From Liopterus haemorrhoidalis (Eukaryota; Arthropoda; Insecta; Coleoptera; Dytiscidae): a DNA stretch of 64,000 nt. Made by a program: the position numbers and the translations under genes. The stretch is from positions 20,094,813 through 20,158,812 of the forward strand of contig OZ020619.1 in assembly GCA_963971575.1 (NCBI GenBank), given 5' to 3'. Shown piece after piece: positions 11,404 to 23,703 of this stretch (position 1 is the stretch's first letter; each line of letters begins with the position of its first letter). Under the pieces are notes generated by a model. The model did no database searches. It was not told the DNA's origin and saw nothing but the letters and a program-made list of their open reading frames with translations.

Positions 11404-12297
11404 ATGTCAAATATATGCTCCGATTGTGGTGGAAAGGTCAGCGCTAGGGCGCCAGGTGTCCTTTGTTCGGGCTCTTGTGGACGTTATTACCACGGAAAGT
11501 GTGTTCGTATGTCAGCTGAAACTCTAAAACTCCTTAACGGGATTAAAGAAGCGCAATGGATCTGTAACGATTGCCAGTCTGCAGACGCCAATAAATCAAT
11601 AATTATTGATAACGAAGAACTTTCTGGAAATCTTAATCATCCAGCTATTGTCCAAGCCATCGAAAATATTAGGATTGATTTCAACAATAAATACGAAGAG
11701 CTAAAAGTATTAATTATTGAAAAAAACACCATAATTGAAAATCTTACGACTGAAAATATAGCACTTAAAAAGGAAGTAGCAGATTTAGGCTCTAGACTAG
11801 ATAATCTGGATCAGTACTCTAGAAGAAACAATCTGGAGATTCAAGGTGTCCCGGAAAAGAAGAACGAAAATCTGTTAGATGTCATTCAGCATATTGGAGC
11901 ATTCATTGAATGTCCATTGTCCCCCAATGATATTGATGCTATCCACAGAGTTCTCTTTTTTAATAAAAACAAACAGGGTCCTAGAAATATTATAATAAAA
12001 CTAAAATCTAGATTATTTAAGCAAAGATTTTTAGCGTGCTCCAAAACAGTAATTAAAAAGAATAGAACATCTGGTAAACAATTAAGTATTAATGTTCCTA
12101 CGATTTCATCTGGTCTGTATGTGAACGAGCATTTGACAAATAAAAACAAACTTTTACTAAATAAGGCGAAATTGTTTGGTAGGGAGAATAATATTGAGTA
12201 TATTTGGGTTCAGGATTGTAAGATTCTGGCGCGTAAAAATTCAAACTCGCGAATTTTTCAAATACATACCGAAGAGTGTTTAGCCAAATTAAATTAA
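11404..12297 (+). CDS. Intact ORF1 protein of CR1-like element (297 aa)
   Basis: This is a complete reading frame for the RNA-binding ORF1 protein. Residues 1-60 form a PHD-like Cys/His finger (CSDCGGK ... CSGSCGRYYHGKC ... WICNDC). Residues about 95-140 are a heptad-rich coiled coil probably used for multimerisation. The C-terminal half, from SRRNNLEIQGVPEKKN to the end, is the conserved ORF1 core with many basic residues. The ATG at 11404 is the first in frame and follows a long 5' UTR. The partner ORF2 is broken, so the protein could act only in trans, if it is expressed at all. Confidence 0.8.
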   Translation: MSNICSDCGGKVSARAPGVLCSGSCGRYYHGKCVRMSAETLKLLNGIKEAQWICNDCQSADANKSIIIDNEELSGNLNHPAIVQAIENIRIDFNNKYEELKVLIIEKNTIIENLTTENIALKKEVADLGSRLDNLDQYSRRNNLEIQGVPEKKNENLLDVIQHIGAFIECPLSPNDIDAIHRVLFFNKNKQGPRNIIIKLKSRLFKQRFLACSKTVIKKNRTSGKQLSINVPTISSGLYVNEHLTNKNKLLLNKAKLFGRENNIEYIWVQDCKILARKNSNSRIFQIHTEECLAKLN

Positions 12298-12371
12298 ATT
12301 AAAACCTCTTATTTTTCTCTCTATTAACTGTCTCGTTGCATTACCATTAGATTTCATAATATACTGATTAT

Positions 12372-12923
12372 ATGTTAGATGTGAACTCACTGAAAATATA
12401 TTACCAAAATGTTCGTGGATTACGCACAAAAGTTACTAATTTTTTCCAAGCTTCTTCTGTACCTGATTACCACATTATTTGTCTTACTGAAACTTGGTTG
12501 AACGGTAATATTGGTAGTCATGAACTATTTAGTAATAATTTCCAAGTGTTTAGGCGGGATAGGGATAGGCATACTTCCCATAAGTCAGACGGCGGAGGCT
12601 CTCTTATTGCAATCAGCTCATTTTTACAAGTTGCTGAGCGGCCTGACTGGCAAACTAACGTTTTGGAAGAAGTATGGATATCCATTGCTCTGCCAAATGG
12701 TAAAAATAAAATTCATATATGTTGTGTCTACATACCAGACTATATTGATATCTGTAAACTTAATGTATTCACTGAAAATGTAACCAAAATTATCAATGAC
12801 AATCTCCAGGATTCTGTTATTATAGTAGGTGATTTTAATTTAGCTAATATTGTATGGTCACGTGACGAATACTTTAACTTTCTGACGCCTTCATTACCCT
12901 CTGACAAAAAATCATCACTTTTT

Positions 12924-13002
<79 letters not shown>

Positions 13003-13010
13003 AGCAATAA
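12372..13010 (+). pseudogene. ORF2 fragment: APE-type endonuclease, truncated (unit 2)
   Basis: This is the same endonuclease N-terminus as at 1602, with QNVRGLRTK, TETWLNG and VGDFN. It runs into the TA microsatellite and then 11 bp into the Gypsy-A LTR before stopping. It lacks the C-terminal catalytic His region and the reverse transcriptase. The last 25 or so residues are microsatellite translation, not protein. Confidence 0.8.
12923..12998. repeat. TA microsatellite, target of Gypsy-A
   Basis: This is a nearly pure alternating TA run. The remainder of the run continues at 18240-18250, after the inserted element. Confidence 0.9.
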
Positions 13011-13266
13011 TTGACAGCGCGCCAAAACATTTGAACGTAGTATTACCGCGAAAGACGCCACTAACGGGACGGCAGTCAGAGTAGAACAATGGAGGTGTTG
13101 TAATGTCGGCCGAACGAATTATCAGTTACGTTGTATTAACGATTGTTCATTTATTAATAGTAATATTTTGTAATTAACTCAATAATAAAGTGATTGTTCA
13201 TAGTGTTAGTGAAACATGTGTTGTTAATTTCCAAACCGGCCATTCAAGAGGGAAATTAGGCTGACA
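12999..13266 (+). repeat. Gypsy-A 5' LTR (268 bp)
   Basis: The LTR runs from TGTCAGCAATAATTG to GAAATTAGGCTGACA, with TGTCAG/CTGACA ends. It contains TCAGT (13122-13126), an arthropod initiator motif, and AATAAA (13184-13189), a polyadenylation signal, giving a plausible U3-R-U5 order. It carries 14 bp (after AAGACGCC) that the 3' LTR lacks. Confidence 0.92.
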
Positions 13267-13270
13267 GAAT

Positions 13271-13285
13271 TCAGAAGTGGGATTC
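13271..13285 (+). other. Probable primer-binding site of Gypsy-A
   Basis: TCAGAAGTGGGATTC begins 4 bases after the 5' LTR. It matches the reverse complement of the acceptor/T-arm of animal tRNA-Leu as I recall that sequence, offset inward by the CCA end and about two bases. This is inference; a tRNA set from the genome would decide it. Confidence 0.5.
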
Positions 13286-13654
13286 ATCAAAGTTAGTTGA
13301 AGCGATACTTTCGATGGATACTCGATCCAAAAATCATCTTACATTGTATCCTTTGAGATTTTACTAAAAAAATTCTAATTGTGCTATAAGTTGTAGTGGT
13401 AGAAACAATCGTGACAAAGGCAGTGTATACGCCGAGCCACTCCGCAACCAACCAAGCGCAAGAGTGCAACGAAGCAGCCTACCGACACGGGGCAAACGAC
13501 GACTAGACAGTCCGCAACCCAGAGAGCGACTACGTACTGCGGGACAGTCTAACGAGCAGGGGCAAACGACACTCGACATTGCAAACCAAATAACGAACTG
13601 ATTCGCTACAGCTAGCGAATAAGGGCAACAATACGAAACGTTGAGAAAAAAAAT

Positions 13655-16600
13655 ATGTATAATACAACACGAAACTTGACTCGAAGCATCTCTGATTTCC
13701 GGAGAGTGGAGGATTTTGAATTTATTCAACCGAATGCAGCCTCGACAAGAATTCCACATAGCGACAGCGCTATGCAGGCAAACCGAACGGACCGAAACGA
13801 TAATCACGAGTATGACCAAGAGCTACTCAGACGCGAGCGAGAGGTATTGGCACGAGAAAGAGAATTACTCCAACGGGAACGCGAATTTATGTTCACAAGC
13901 AACCGTTTAAATAGCACGATCATACGCGGATCGCAGACATCGATTGCTGAAAAATTACTCCCAGAATATGACCCTTCCTGTAAGACGGGGCTGTCAGCCG
14001 AGCAATGGCTCCGAAGATGTGAAGCTGTAGCAACAGCTTACCACTGAGACCACAACATATTACTGGCTCATGCAGTAGGAAAATTACGGGGCGCCGCAAA
14101 GCTGTGGATGGACGGTGTCCTTGATGACTTTGTATCCTGGCCAGAATTTAAAAGGGGACTCCAATACAGTTTCCCTGCGGTGAGGGATCAGGCGGATATT
14201 CATCTGCAACTTACCCAACGACGGCGTGGGAAAAATGAGAGCTACGAGATGTATACCTATGCAATGAAGGCTATTGCAAAAAATGGAGGTATAGAGGATA
14301 CATCCCTCATAAAATACATTCTAAATGGAATATATGATCGAGAGCTTGTTCGATCACTAGCACTCTGCGAGTTCGAAGATGTAGAAAGCTTCTTGCGAAA
14401 GGTACAGTGACTTGAGAACATAGAAGCTAGAGCTCGAGAGACACCATTCCGAAGCAGTAAGACCGAACCACAGCATACAAGAAAGCTACACGGTGAAGAT
14501 ACAAAAGAGCCTACGACTGGGAAGATTCAAGATAAAAATATTATTAGATGTTTCAACTGCAATATGACTGGTCACAAATCTGTTGACTGTGACAAGCCAC
14601 AACGAAGGAAGAGATGTAATACTTGTAACAAGGTTGGACATTTCCAGCGAGATTGTCCTACAACAAAAACCTCAACGAATAAACAAGTAGAACAGCGAGT
14701 GAATAAAATTAATGTAACTAGTGACCAAATTAAAGACGAATACCACAAATTGATTGAGATCGAAGGCTACAAAATAATTGGCTACATAGATTTGGGAAGT
14801 GATGTTGTCACTATGAGAAAGGATGTTGCAGAACAGATGGATCTAAGGTATGACCACAACAGGCAAATATTAAAGGGGTTTGGCAATGGATCCTGTGAGA
14901 CGATTGGAAAGCGAACTATTCAAATGAAAATCGATGGGATGGAAATTGAGGTTGAAGTCCTAATCGTACCTGAATATGCCCAGACTGAAGAAATTCTTAT
15001 CGGACGATCAGCTTTGGATCGACCAGGCATTCGAATTATCAAAGAGACAGGGAAACTCACAATAAGCCAATGTTGTGAAGAAAAACCAAGAGACTCTAAT
15101 GTTTAAGTCATGAGAGTAAAGAAATATGAACCAATACAGCGGAATGAGATTAAAGTGAACCCCAATATATCGGAGAAAGATTGTGAAGCTTTATACAGAC
15201 TGATTACCGAAAATAGAGAATGTTTTGCTAAAAACATGAACGAAATAGGAGTTACTGATTGGGATACTTTTGCGATTGATCTTAAAGACAATGAACCTGT
15301 TAATCAGAGGCCCTATAGATTAGCGTACGCTGAGCGAGAAATAATGAAGAAGAAGATCGATGAGCTTCTTGAAGCTGGGATTATTACAGAGTCAAACTCT
15401 GAATACAGCAGTCCAGCTTTATTGGTAAGAAAACCTAATAATGAATACAGACTGTGTATTGATTACAGACGCCTGAACGAGAAGACACGGAAGGAAAAGT
15501 TTCCGATGCCCAGAATTGACGATCAGCTCGATTGTCTAGCTGGTAACAAATATTATATAATGGTAGATCTGGCAAGCGGTTACCATCAAATTCCTGTAAC
15601 TCCCGAGTCACGTCACCTTACATCTTTCGTAACCCCCGATGGACAATTTGAGTACCAGCGGATGCCGTTTGGCGTGGCCAATGGACCATCAGCCTTCAAC
15701 AAACTAATGAGGAAGGTTTCGAGGAAGATGAAACCAGGAGAACTTCTCGTGTACATGGATGATGTACTCATTCCTTGTAAAACCGTAGCTGAAGGCCTTG
15801 AAAGATTACAGCGCTTCTTTGAAGTGCTGAAAGAAGCGAATTTAACTTTAAAAATTTCGAAATGCACATTTTTTGCAGAACAAATCGAATATTTGGGCTA
15901 TGAGGTAGACGTAGAAGGTATACGACCTGGACGCAAAAAGACCGATGCAGTTACCAAATTTGAGCAACCACAGAACGTTCATCAGGTTAGACAATTTATG
16001 GGTCTGACAAGCTATTTCAGACGATTTATTCAAGGGTTCGCGGAGATATCAAAGCCACTAACCCACCTGCTGAAAAACAATGTACCATTCCATTGGAATA
16101 GCGAACATGAAGCCGCATTCCAAGAGTTAAAAGAGAGACTGAGCGAACAACCAGTTCTTTCTCTTTATGATGTAAAAGCTGAGCATGAAGTTCATACGGA
16201 CGCTAGCAAGGATGGTTTGGCCGGAATATTATTACAAAGGCAAGAAGGTAATATGTCAAAACCTGTTGCTTATTTTAGCAGACAAACCACCGACAGTGAA
16301 CGAGGCTACCATAGCTATGAATTAGAAACATTAGCTGTTGTCGAAGCAGTCGACAAGTTCAGAGTGTATTTATTACACAAACCATTTAAGATATTTACGG
16401 ATTGCAATGCTCTTAAGCTTACGATGAAGAAGAAAGAGGTACTACCACGAATCGGAAGATGGTTACTTCGATTGCAAGAATATGACTTCACACTAGAATA
16501 TAGACCAGGAACTGCGATGAAACACGTTGACGCTTTAAGTAGAAATGCATATGACCCTCCAAGTGAATCTAAGGTAGTTGGAGAAAATGCAATGGTTGGG

Positions 16601-18001
16601 AGGATTGAACAAGATGACTGGTTGTGCACGATGCAACGGCAAGATGAAAGACTTAAAAAGATCATTGAAGTATTAAGTCGAGCACCGAAAGGAAATGATG
16701 AGAAACAGATGCATGTGGACTACCAAGTAAAGAATTATCGGTTATTCCGAAAGGTAAATGGAAAGTTGCGATGGGTTGTACCAAATGGAGCAGTATGGAA
16801 GATCATACAGAACAGCCATGACAAAATGGGTCATTTCGCGGAAGATAGGACTCGAGACTACATGTGGCAGCATTTTTGGTTTCCGAGAATGAGGAGGAGA
16901 ATCAAGCAATACATTGCTACCTGTGTTGAATGCGCCTACCACAAAGTTCCATCAGGTAAGCGTGGAATTGAATTACATAATATTGAGAGGAGTGAAATAC
17001 CGTTTCAGATGGTACATGCAGACCACCTAGGACCTTTCCCGAGAAGTAAAAAAGGAAATACGCACCTTTTAGTTATCCAAGACAACTTCACAAAATTCGT
17101 TATAATACGTGCAGTGAAGAGCACGAAAGCGAAACCAACGTGCGATGTTTTCCGAGAAATCACTGGAATCTTCGGATAACCGAAAGTGATTGTAACCGAC
17201 AGAGGCACAGTCTTTACGGCCAGAGACCTTGAAGAGTTTTGCAAAACGAATATGATTACGCACATCCGCAATGCAACTGCAACACCGCGAGCGAATGGAC
17301 AAGTTGAACGACCTAACGCAACAGTCACGTCAGCCGTAACTACCATGACGACCATACCTAATGAATGGGATATGAAAGTACGAGACATCCAATTCGCAAT
17401 GAACGAGATGAAAAATAAAACGACCCAGCGAAGTCCGCACGAGCTATTATTTAGCTTCAGTCCTCGTAACGCACTCCAGAACGCCGTGATCCTGGCGTTA
17501 CAAGACGAGCAAGAACATAGAGATGTCGACATAGAACAGGAGCGACAAGAAGCTGTAGGTCGAATTCAACGATATCAAATCAAACAGAAGGAACGTTTTG
17601 ATAAACGCCACAAGAAGCCTAGATAATATCAGGTAGATGACCTAGTGTTGATAGAACGAGAAGGGCTTGCGACTGGCGAACCCAGAAAACTGATGACCAA
17701 GTACAAAGGACCGTACATGGTTACCGAAGTATTGCCACATGACCGGTACCGCTTAGGAGACATTCCAGGTGCCAAGCAGACACAAAGATCCTTTCACTCT
17801 GTGTTTGCAGCAGACCGCATCAAGCCGTGGTGCGATCTATTAAGGGACGAGTCCGATGACGACGAGGAATATTCCAGTTCCAAGGGGAATGGGGATACTA
17901 ACAAAGTTTGTTCACAGGTCAGCGAAGAAACGAAGAAAGGCAGCCAAGGGGTCGAGGACGACCCTGATTGTCAGGAAAGGCCGATTGTCAGCAATAATTG
18001 A
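13655..18001 (+). pseudogene. Gypsy-A gag-pol, one frame with five stops
   Basis: A single uninterrupted frame register spans Gag to integrase. Gag (13655-14560) has an Arg/Glu-rich helix near residue 50. Zinc knuckles are CFNCNMTGHKSVDC (14549) and CNTCNKVGHFQRDC (14615). The protease (around 14789) reads DLGS where D(T/S)GS is expected, so its catalytic motif is altered. The RT has YMDD at 15752-15763. RNase H, the HHCC integrase finger, the core motifs (ADHLGPF, TDRGTVF, NGQVERP) and the GPY module follow. In-frame stops are TGA 14045, TGA 14408, TAA 15104, TAA 17177 and TAA 17624; no frameshift is seen. The terminal stop lies inside the 3' LTR. Confidence 0.9.
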
Positions 18002-18239
18002 CAGCGCGCCAAAACATTTGAATGTAGTATTACCGCGAAAGACGCCAGTCAGAGTAGAACAATGGAGGTGTTGTAATGTCGGCCGAACGAATTATCAGTT
18101 ACGTTGTATTAACGATTTTTCATATATTAATAGTAATATTTTGTAATTAACTCAATAATAAAGTGATTGTTCATAGTGTTAGTAAAACATGTGTTGTTAA
18201 TTTCCAAACCGGCCATTCAAGAGGGAAATTAGGCTGACA
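17986..18239 (+). repeat. Gypsy-A 3' LTR (254 bp)
   Basis: This is the direct repeat of 12999-13266 lacking 14 bp. It begins with TGTCAG inside the last five codons of pol and ends CTGACA against residual TA repeat. The purine-rich AGGAAAGG (17973-17980) just upstream may serve as the polypurine tract. Confidence 0.92.
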
Positions 18240-18549
18240 TATATATATATTGTCTTTATATTTAGTTAGGTATATCTATTATGTAGCTTACAAATGTTTG
18301 TTGTAATAATTATTACTTTGTTATAACTTCTGTACGTGGGAATTTGCAGGAGCTTGTCTCCGTTTAATTCCCCTAACAAAATAAAAATAAATAAAAATAA
18401 AATGTTGCATTTAATTTTTTAAAGCGTAAATTTAATAACCAGTCGGAAATGTTCTATTAAATACATTTAATTCAATGTTTGAATGTATACGAAATCAGAG
18501 GGCGGGGCTTATGATTTAAGCAACCAATGGAAACCATAGGCGCAATTTT

Positions 18550-19184
18550 CATATGGTAACCTGACCATATGGTTAGCAAACCAAATAATTAACTGACCAT
18601 ATGGTTAGCTGATAGAGCGGTTACCTAACCATATGGTTAGCTGACTAAATTGTTACCTGACCATATGTTTAGCTGGCAAAATTTTTAACTGACCATATGG
18701 GTTGCTGACGAAATGGTTACCTGACCATATGGTTAGCTGACCAAGTGGTTACCTAACCATATGGTTAGCAGACCAAATGGTTATTTGACCATTTGGTTTG
18801 CTGACCAAATGGTTACCTGACCATATGGTTAGCTGGCCAAATCGTTAACTGACCATGTAGTTAACAGACCAACTGGTTACCTGACCATGTCGTTGGCAGA
18901 CCAAATGGATAACTGACCATATAGTTAGCTGACCAAATGCTTACCTGACCATATGTTCAGCTGGAAAAATTGTTAACTGACCAAATGGTTAACTGACCAA
19001 GTGGTTAACTGACCAAATAGTTAGCTGACCAAATGGTTAGCTGACCAAATGGTTAACTGACCAAATGGTTACCTGACCAAATGGTTAACTGACCAAGTGG
19101 TTAACTGACCAAATAGTTAGCTGACCAAATGGTTAACTGACCAAATGGTTAACTGACCAAATGGTTACTTGACCAAATGGTTAA
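18550..19184. repeat. 16-bp minisatellite upstream of Gypsy-B gag (unit 2)
   Basis: This is the same unit as at 2531-3309 but about 145 bp shorter, with the same gradient from ACCATATGGT-type to ACCAAATGGT-type units. It abuts the ATG at 19194. The length difference between units shows that the array changes faster than the flanking DNA. Confidence 0.9.
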
Positions 19185-19193
19185 TATGTTAAT

Positions 19194-22100
19194 ATGCAGG
19201 AAATGCAGGCCCAGCTGAAGGCGTTGCAGGCTGAGTTGCGGGATATGCAGGCCCAAAAGGCAGCCAAAATAGACGCGACTGCAGAAAGCGAGACCGGTGA
19301 GTCAGCGATACGCGGCGGAGTATCCAGCTTCAGAGCGGGAGCTGACATCCTGGACCCCTTCGATCCCGATGACCGTGAGGCCAATGTCGACATCTGGTTG
19401 GCTCGCATCGACCAGCTGGGGTGTGAACACGGGTGGACCGAGTACGAGAAATCCCTGTACATGCAGGCGAAGCTGAGGGGAGAAGCCAGAGCGTGGTTCA
19501 ATCTGGTTCTCAAGTACGACCACACCTGGGCGGAGTGGAAGATCATGCTGAAGACGGCGTTCCCTCAACAGCATGACTTTGCGAAGATGCTGCGCGAGCT
19601 ACTGGCGCGGCAAAAGGTTCCCGGGGAGAGTCTTGCTCGCTACTATCGGGCGAAGCTTGCCATGTGCGAGCGTGTGGGCATTACAGGTGAGCGACCAATC
19701 TCCTGCATCATCGACGGCCTCCCACTTGCGATGCAGTTGAATGCTAGGGCATTCGGCTGCCAAGAGCCGAACAAGCTGTACACCGGCTTCCTGGCCATGC
19801 TGGACCGCGGCGAGGAGGATGCTCCTGTCCATCGACCTAGGGAGCGAGAGGCAGTTCCCGTGCGAAGACCAGCTGGCAGAGAGGCTGTTCCGGACCAACG
19901 GCGCATGGAACGACGAGCAGCCTACGGCGGACGTGGGGAACGTTCGAGCCAGCGACGCGGAGGGCAGCAGTCCGAGGCAACGGCGAGGGCCAACCGGCAC
20001 CCGGCGATGGACGGTTGGAGACGCTGCTACAACTGCCAAGAGGTGAGCCGCGAGTGTCCGAGGCCTCGCACGCAGCGGTGCCGCAAGTGTGGCGAGGAAG
20101 GGCATTGGGCCATGGATTGTCCTGGCCAACGTCGCGGACCACAGGTAAGCTTGGTGGATGCCGCGAAGAGCTACAAAAAGTGGATGCGGACCAGCGCCGG
20201 CGTGCCGCTGAGAGCCTTCCTCGACACGGGTAGTGTCCACGACCTCATCACGGAGGAATGTGCACGGCGTTTGCAGTGTACGCTGTCTGCAAATGGGCAG
20301 CAGTTACATGGATTCGGTGGAGGGATGACTTGGACCTTAGGTAAGGTCGAGCTGTCCGTCATCATAGACGGTGCCGGTGTCAAGATGCACCCGTTGGTGG
20401 TGACATGTGGATTGTCGGGAGCCGACATACTGATAGGGCAGCCAATGCTCTCGTCAGGCGAGGTGGTCCTACTTGTGCGGGACGGCACGATGAGCCTATC
20501 GCGCGAGGAAAACTTCCTCCAAAAGCTGGCGTTGGAGGATGATGACCTGGACGAGCCATGGCAGCAGAAGTTGGAAGTACGGCTCGTCGAGGATGCCTGG
20601 CTTCTACCCAACGACGACCAGAGCCCAGCAGTCATGGTGGATGGACTGCCTGATGGTGCGTTCCTGCTCGTCAAGGAACGGACGGTCCGGCGACACACCT
20701 CTGAACTTATCGTAAAGGGGGCACTTTTGGGGCCAGGGAACATGAAGATGAGAATCTGGAATCAGAGTCTCAGGGGCGTTATCTGGCCCACCAAACACCC
20801 GCTGGCGCGCGGCTTTGTTATCTTTCCAGATAAAGACCCGGAACCGGTGAACTCGGTGAGTATCATTAATAATAAATTAAGCTTTGCAGATGTCAAGGTG
20901 GGTGATATCGCTGAAAGTGAAAGGAGCGAATTGGAAGCGCTCTTGTCACGGTTGCAAAATTGCTTCTCGAGTGGGGATGAAGATTTGGAGCTCACCCACT
21001 TGGGGGAAATGAGAATCCAGTTAACCACGCGTACACCGATATACCACCGCCCGTACAGGCTGTCACTCGCAGAGAGGGAAACGGTGAAACAAAAAGTGCA
21101 GACGCTACTTAACAGCAGGGCCATACGAGAGTCTGAATCGGAGTACGCAAGCCCCATCGTACTTGTCCCAAAAGCAAACGGCGGACGTCGGATGCGCGTT
21201 GACAATCGCGCACTAAATAAGGTAACAGTGAAAGATCGACATCCGATGCCACTGGTGGAGGATGAATTCACCAAGTTAGCGGGTAAGTGTTATTATAGTA
21301 CACTTGATTTAGCCCAAGGTTATCACCAAGTCCCTATGCATGTGGACTCTGTACATAAAACTGCATTTATTACTCCGGATGGTCACTATGAGTGGTTAAG
21401 AGTCCCCTTCGGGCTCGCGAATGCTCCAGCTCTCTTCCAGAAGGTAGTACAGCGAATGCTGAAGGGTATTCCCAGTGACCAGGTGCTGGCTTACATGGAC
21501 GACCTGCTGATACCTTCCGAGAGCATAGCTGGCGGGCTCCGTCAGTTAGAGGAGGTGCTACAATCGGTGGCAAGAGCCGGATTGAAATTAAACTTAGCTA
21601 AATGCTCTTTCTTACAAAACAAGGTAACATATCTGGGCCACGACATAAGCGGCGGCGGTATCCGACCTGGAGAGCGCAAAAACACGGCGGTAAGCGACTT
21701 TCCTGTACCCAAAAATGTACATGGGGTAAGACAGTTTTTAGGCTTAACGAGTTATTTCAGGAAATTCATACCAAACTTTGCTGTTGTAGCTAAACCATTA
21801 ACTGAACTGACCAAGAAGCAGACTACGTGGCAGTAGGGCGACAGCCAAGCCGAGACGTTCGCAAAGCTGAAGCAGCTGCTGGTGGAACGACCGGTGTTGG
21901 CACTGTACCATAGTCATGCAGAGACGGAGATACATACAGACGCCTGTCCGAGCGGCTTGGGTGGAATCCTATTGCAGAAACAAAACGACGGATCCTTGCG
22001 GCCGGTGCTCTACTTCAGCAGGGTAACCACACCAGCCGAACAGAAGTACCATAGCTTTGAGTTAGAGACGTTGGCGCTCGTGGAAACGGTAAAACGTTTC

Positions 22101-23654
22101 CGGGTATATCTGGTGGGTATACATTTTAAGGCTATCACCGATTGTACTTCTGTGCGAGCTACCATGCTTAAACGAGACCTGGTGCCCCGCATCGCACGTT
22201 GGTGGATGACTCTACAAGAGTACGACATGGAAGTAGAGTACAGGCCGGGAGCCAGGATGCAGCATGTTGACGCGCTGAGCCGTAACCCCGTCTCAGTGAA
22301 CCTGGTGCAGATCCACGATGATGATTGGTTTCTGACAGTTCAGCTGCAGGACGAGAAGGCGCACTCAATTGTAGAGGCGCTGCAGGCAGGTACAGCTGAC
22401 AAAGGTATTGTTAACGACTTTAAATTACAGGACGGGCGGTTGTACCGCAAGACGCTGCTGTGTGATCGACTGTATGTCCCGGCGATGGCAAGATTCAGTC
22501 TACTACGAAAACATCATGATGATGTTGGTTACCCCGGCGTTGAGCGTTGCTTAAAATTAATAAAGGAAACTTACTGGTTTCCCAAAATGGGGCGTTTCAC
22601 AAAGAAATACGTCCAAGCGTGCATGAACTGTGCGTTCAGCAAAGGGAGTTATGGCAGAGCGGAGGGTCTGCTACACCCCATTGAGAAGAAGGCAATCCCC
22701 TTCGACACGGTGCACGTCGACCATCTGGGACCTTTTGCACGAAGTGTACGCGGGTACTCTTACGTACTCATGGTGGTGGACGCGTTCACCAAATACACCC
22801 TCGCAAGCGCAACGCGCACTCTGAAGTCTACAGAGGTGATTACTATACTTAAAGAGATTTTCAGCGAGTTCGGATATCCGAAGCGTGTGATCTCCGACAG
22901 AGGGTTGGCGTTTACCAGTAAAGTATTTACTGAGTTCTTAGCCAAGCACGGCGTGCGGCACGTATGTAATGCCATTGCGACCCCAAGGGCGAACGGACAA
23001 GTCGAAAGACAGAACCGTACTATAGTGGAAGCGATCGGCGCAATGACTGCAGATGAGTCCCGGTGGGATGAGACACTGCCCGACATTGTGTGGGGTATGA
23101 ATAACTGTGTAAACAAGAGTACGGGGTACTTGCCTGTTGAGCTGATGTTTACACGAAAGAGTGGTGCCATTGCGGAACTCTCTGACGGTGTCCAGAGCGC
23201 AAATGCCCCGGCGGAGGCTGAGTTCCATGAACCACGGCGAGAGGTTACACGGCGTCGCCGGCGAGCGGCTGAGAAGCTGAATAAAGTCAGCGAGACTATG
23301 AGAGCTTGTTTTAATAAAAGACGAAAAACGGCGACCTGCTACAAACCCGGTGACTTGGTCTTGTGGCGTAATGCAAGTACATGCCACGGCGACAAGGGCG
23401 TGAACAGAAAACTGTTGAATAAATTTAATGGCCCATATAAAGTAACGGCGATACTGGGGAACGACCGATACAAAATATCCTCCGTCAAAGGCGTCAGGGG
23501 ATATAAAAATTTCACCGTGACGGTAGCTGCTGATTCACTACGGCGATATCACAGCACCATGGCAGAGCATGAGCTCAGTGCCGACCAGGATGATCAACAC
23601 ACAGGTATCCAGGAGACTGATCGACAGGACTTGATCGACCTCCTGGAGGGGTAA
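19194..23654 (+). pseudogene. Ty3/Gypsy gag-pol, Gypsy-B copy 2, one in-frame stop
   Basis: This is the best-preserved Gypsy-B frame, about 1486 codons in one register broken only by TAG at 21834-21836, where other copies have Trp just before RNase H. Gag begins MQEMQAQLKALQ, a short coiled coil. Protease DTG is at 20223, RT YMDD at 21492-21503, followed by RNase H (HTDACPSG, ELETLAL), the integrase core and GPY (FNGPYKV). Two further defects are hidden by the open frame. A 12-nt in-frame loss removes the His of the first zinc knuckle (CYNCQEVSREC), and the second His of the integrase finger is Tyr (HDDVGYPG). The start is the ATG used by all copies, right after the minisatellite. Confidence 0.92.
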
Positions 23655-23703
23655 GGTTAAGGTAAGAATTAATGGGGACATTAATTGTTGCAGGACGGCC
23701 GAG

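Larger units (their letters stand above)
12999..18239 (+). mobile_element. Ty3/Gypsy LTR retrotransposon Gypsy-A (5241 bp)
   Basis: This is a complete element with two TG...CA LTRs, a primer site, one long gag-pol frame and TA-microsatellite flanks on both sides. The target duplication cannot be measured inside TA repeat, but TATA on both sides fits the 4-5 bp usual for this group. The LTRs differ by about 4 substitutions plus one 14-bp indel. It is present only in unit 2, so it probably inserted after the tandem duplication. Confidence 0.92.
11018..18399 (+). mobile_element. CR1/Jockey-like element of unit 2, split by Gypsy-A
   Basis: This is the same internally deleted non-LTR element as in unit 1, flanked by AAATGTT at 11011-11017 and 18400-18406. 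Its own sequence is 11018-12998 plus 18240-18399; the part between is Gypsy-A. Because both units share the element, its ORF2 deletion and its target duplication, insertion and deletion came before the tandem duplication. Confidence 0.8.
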
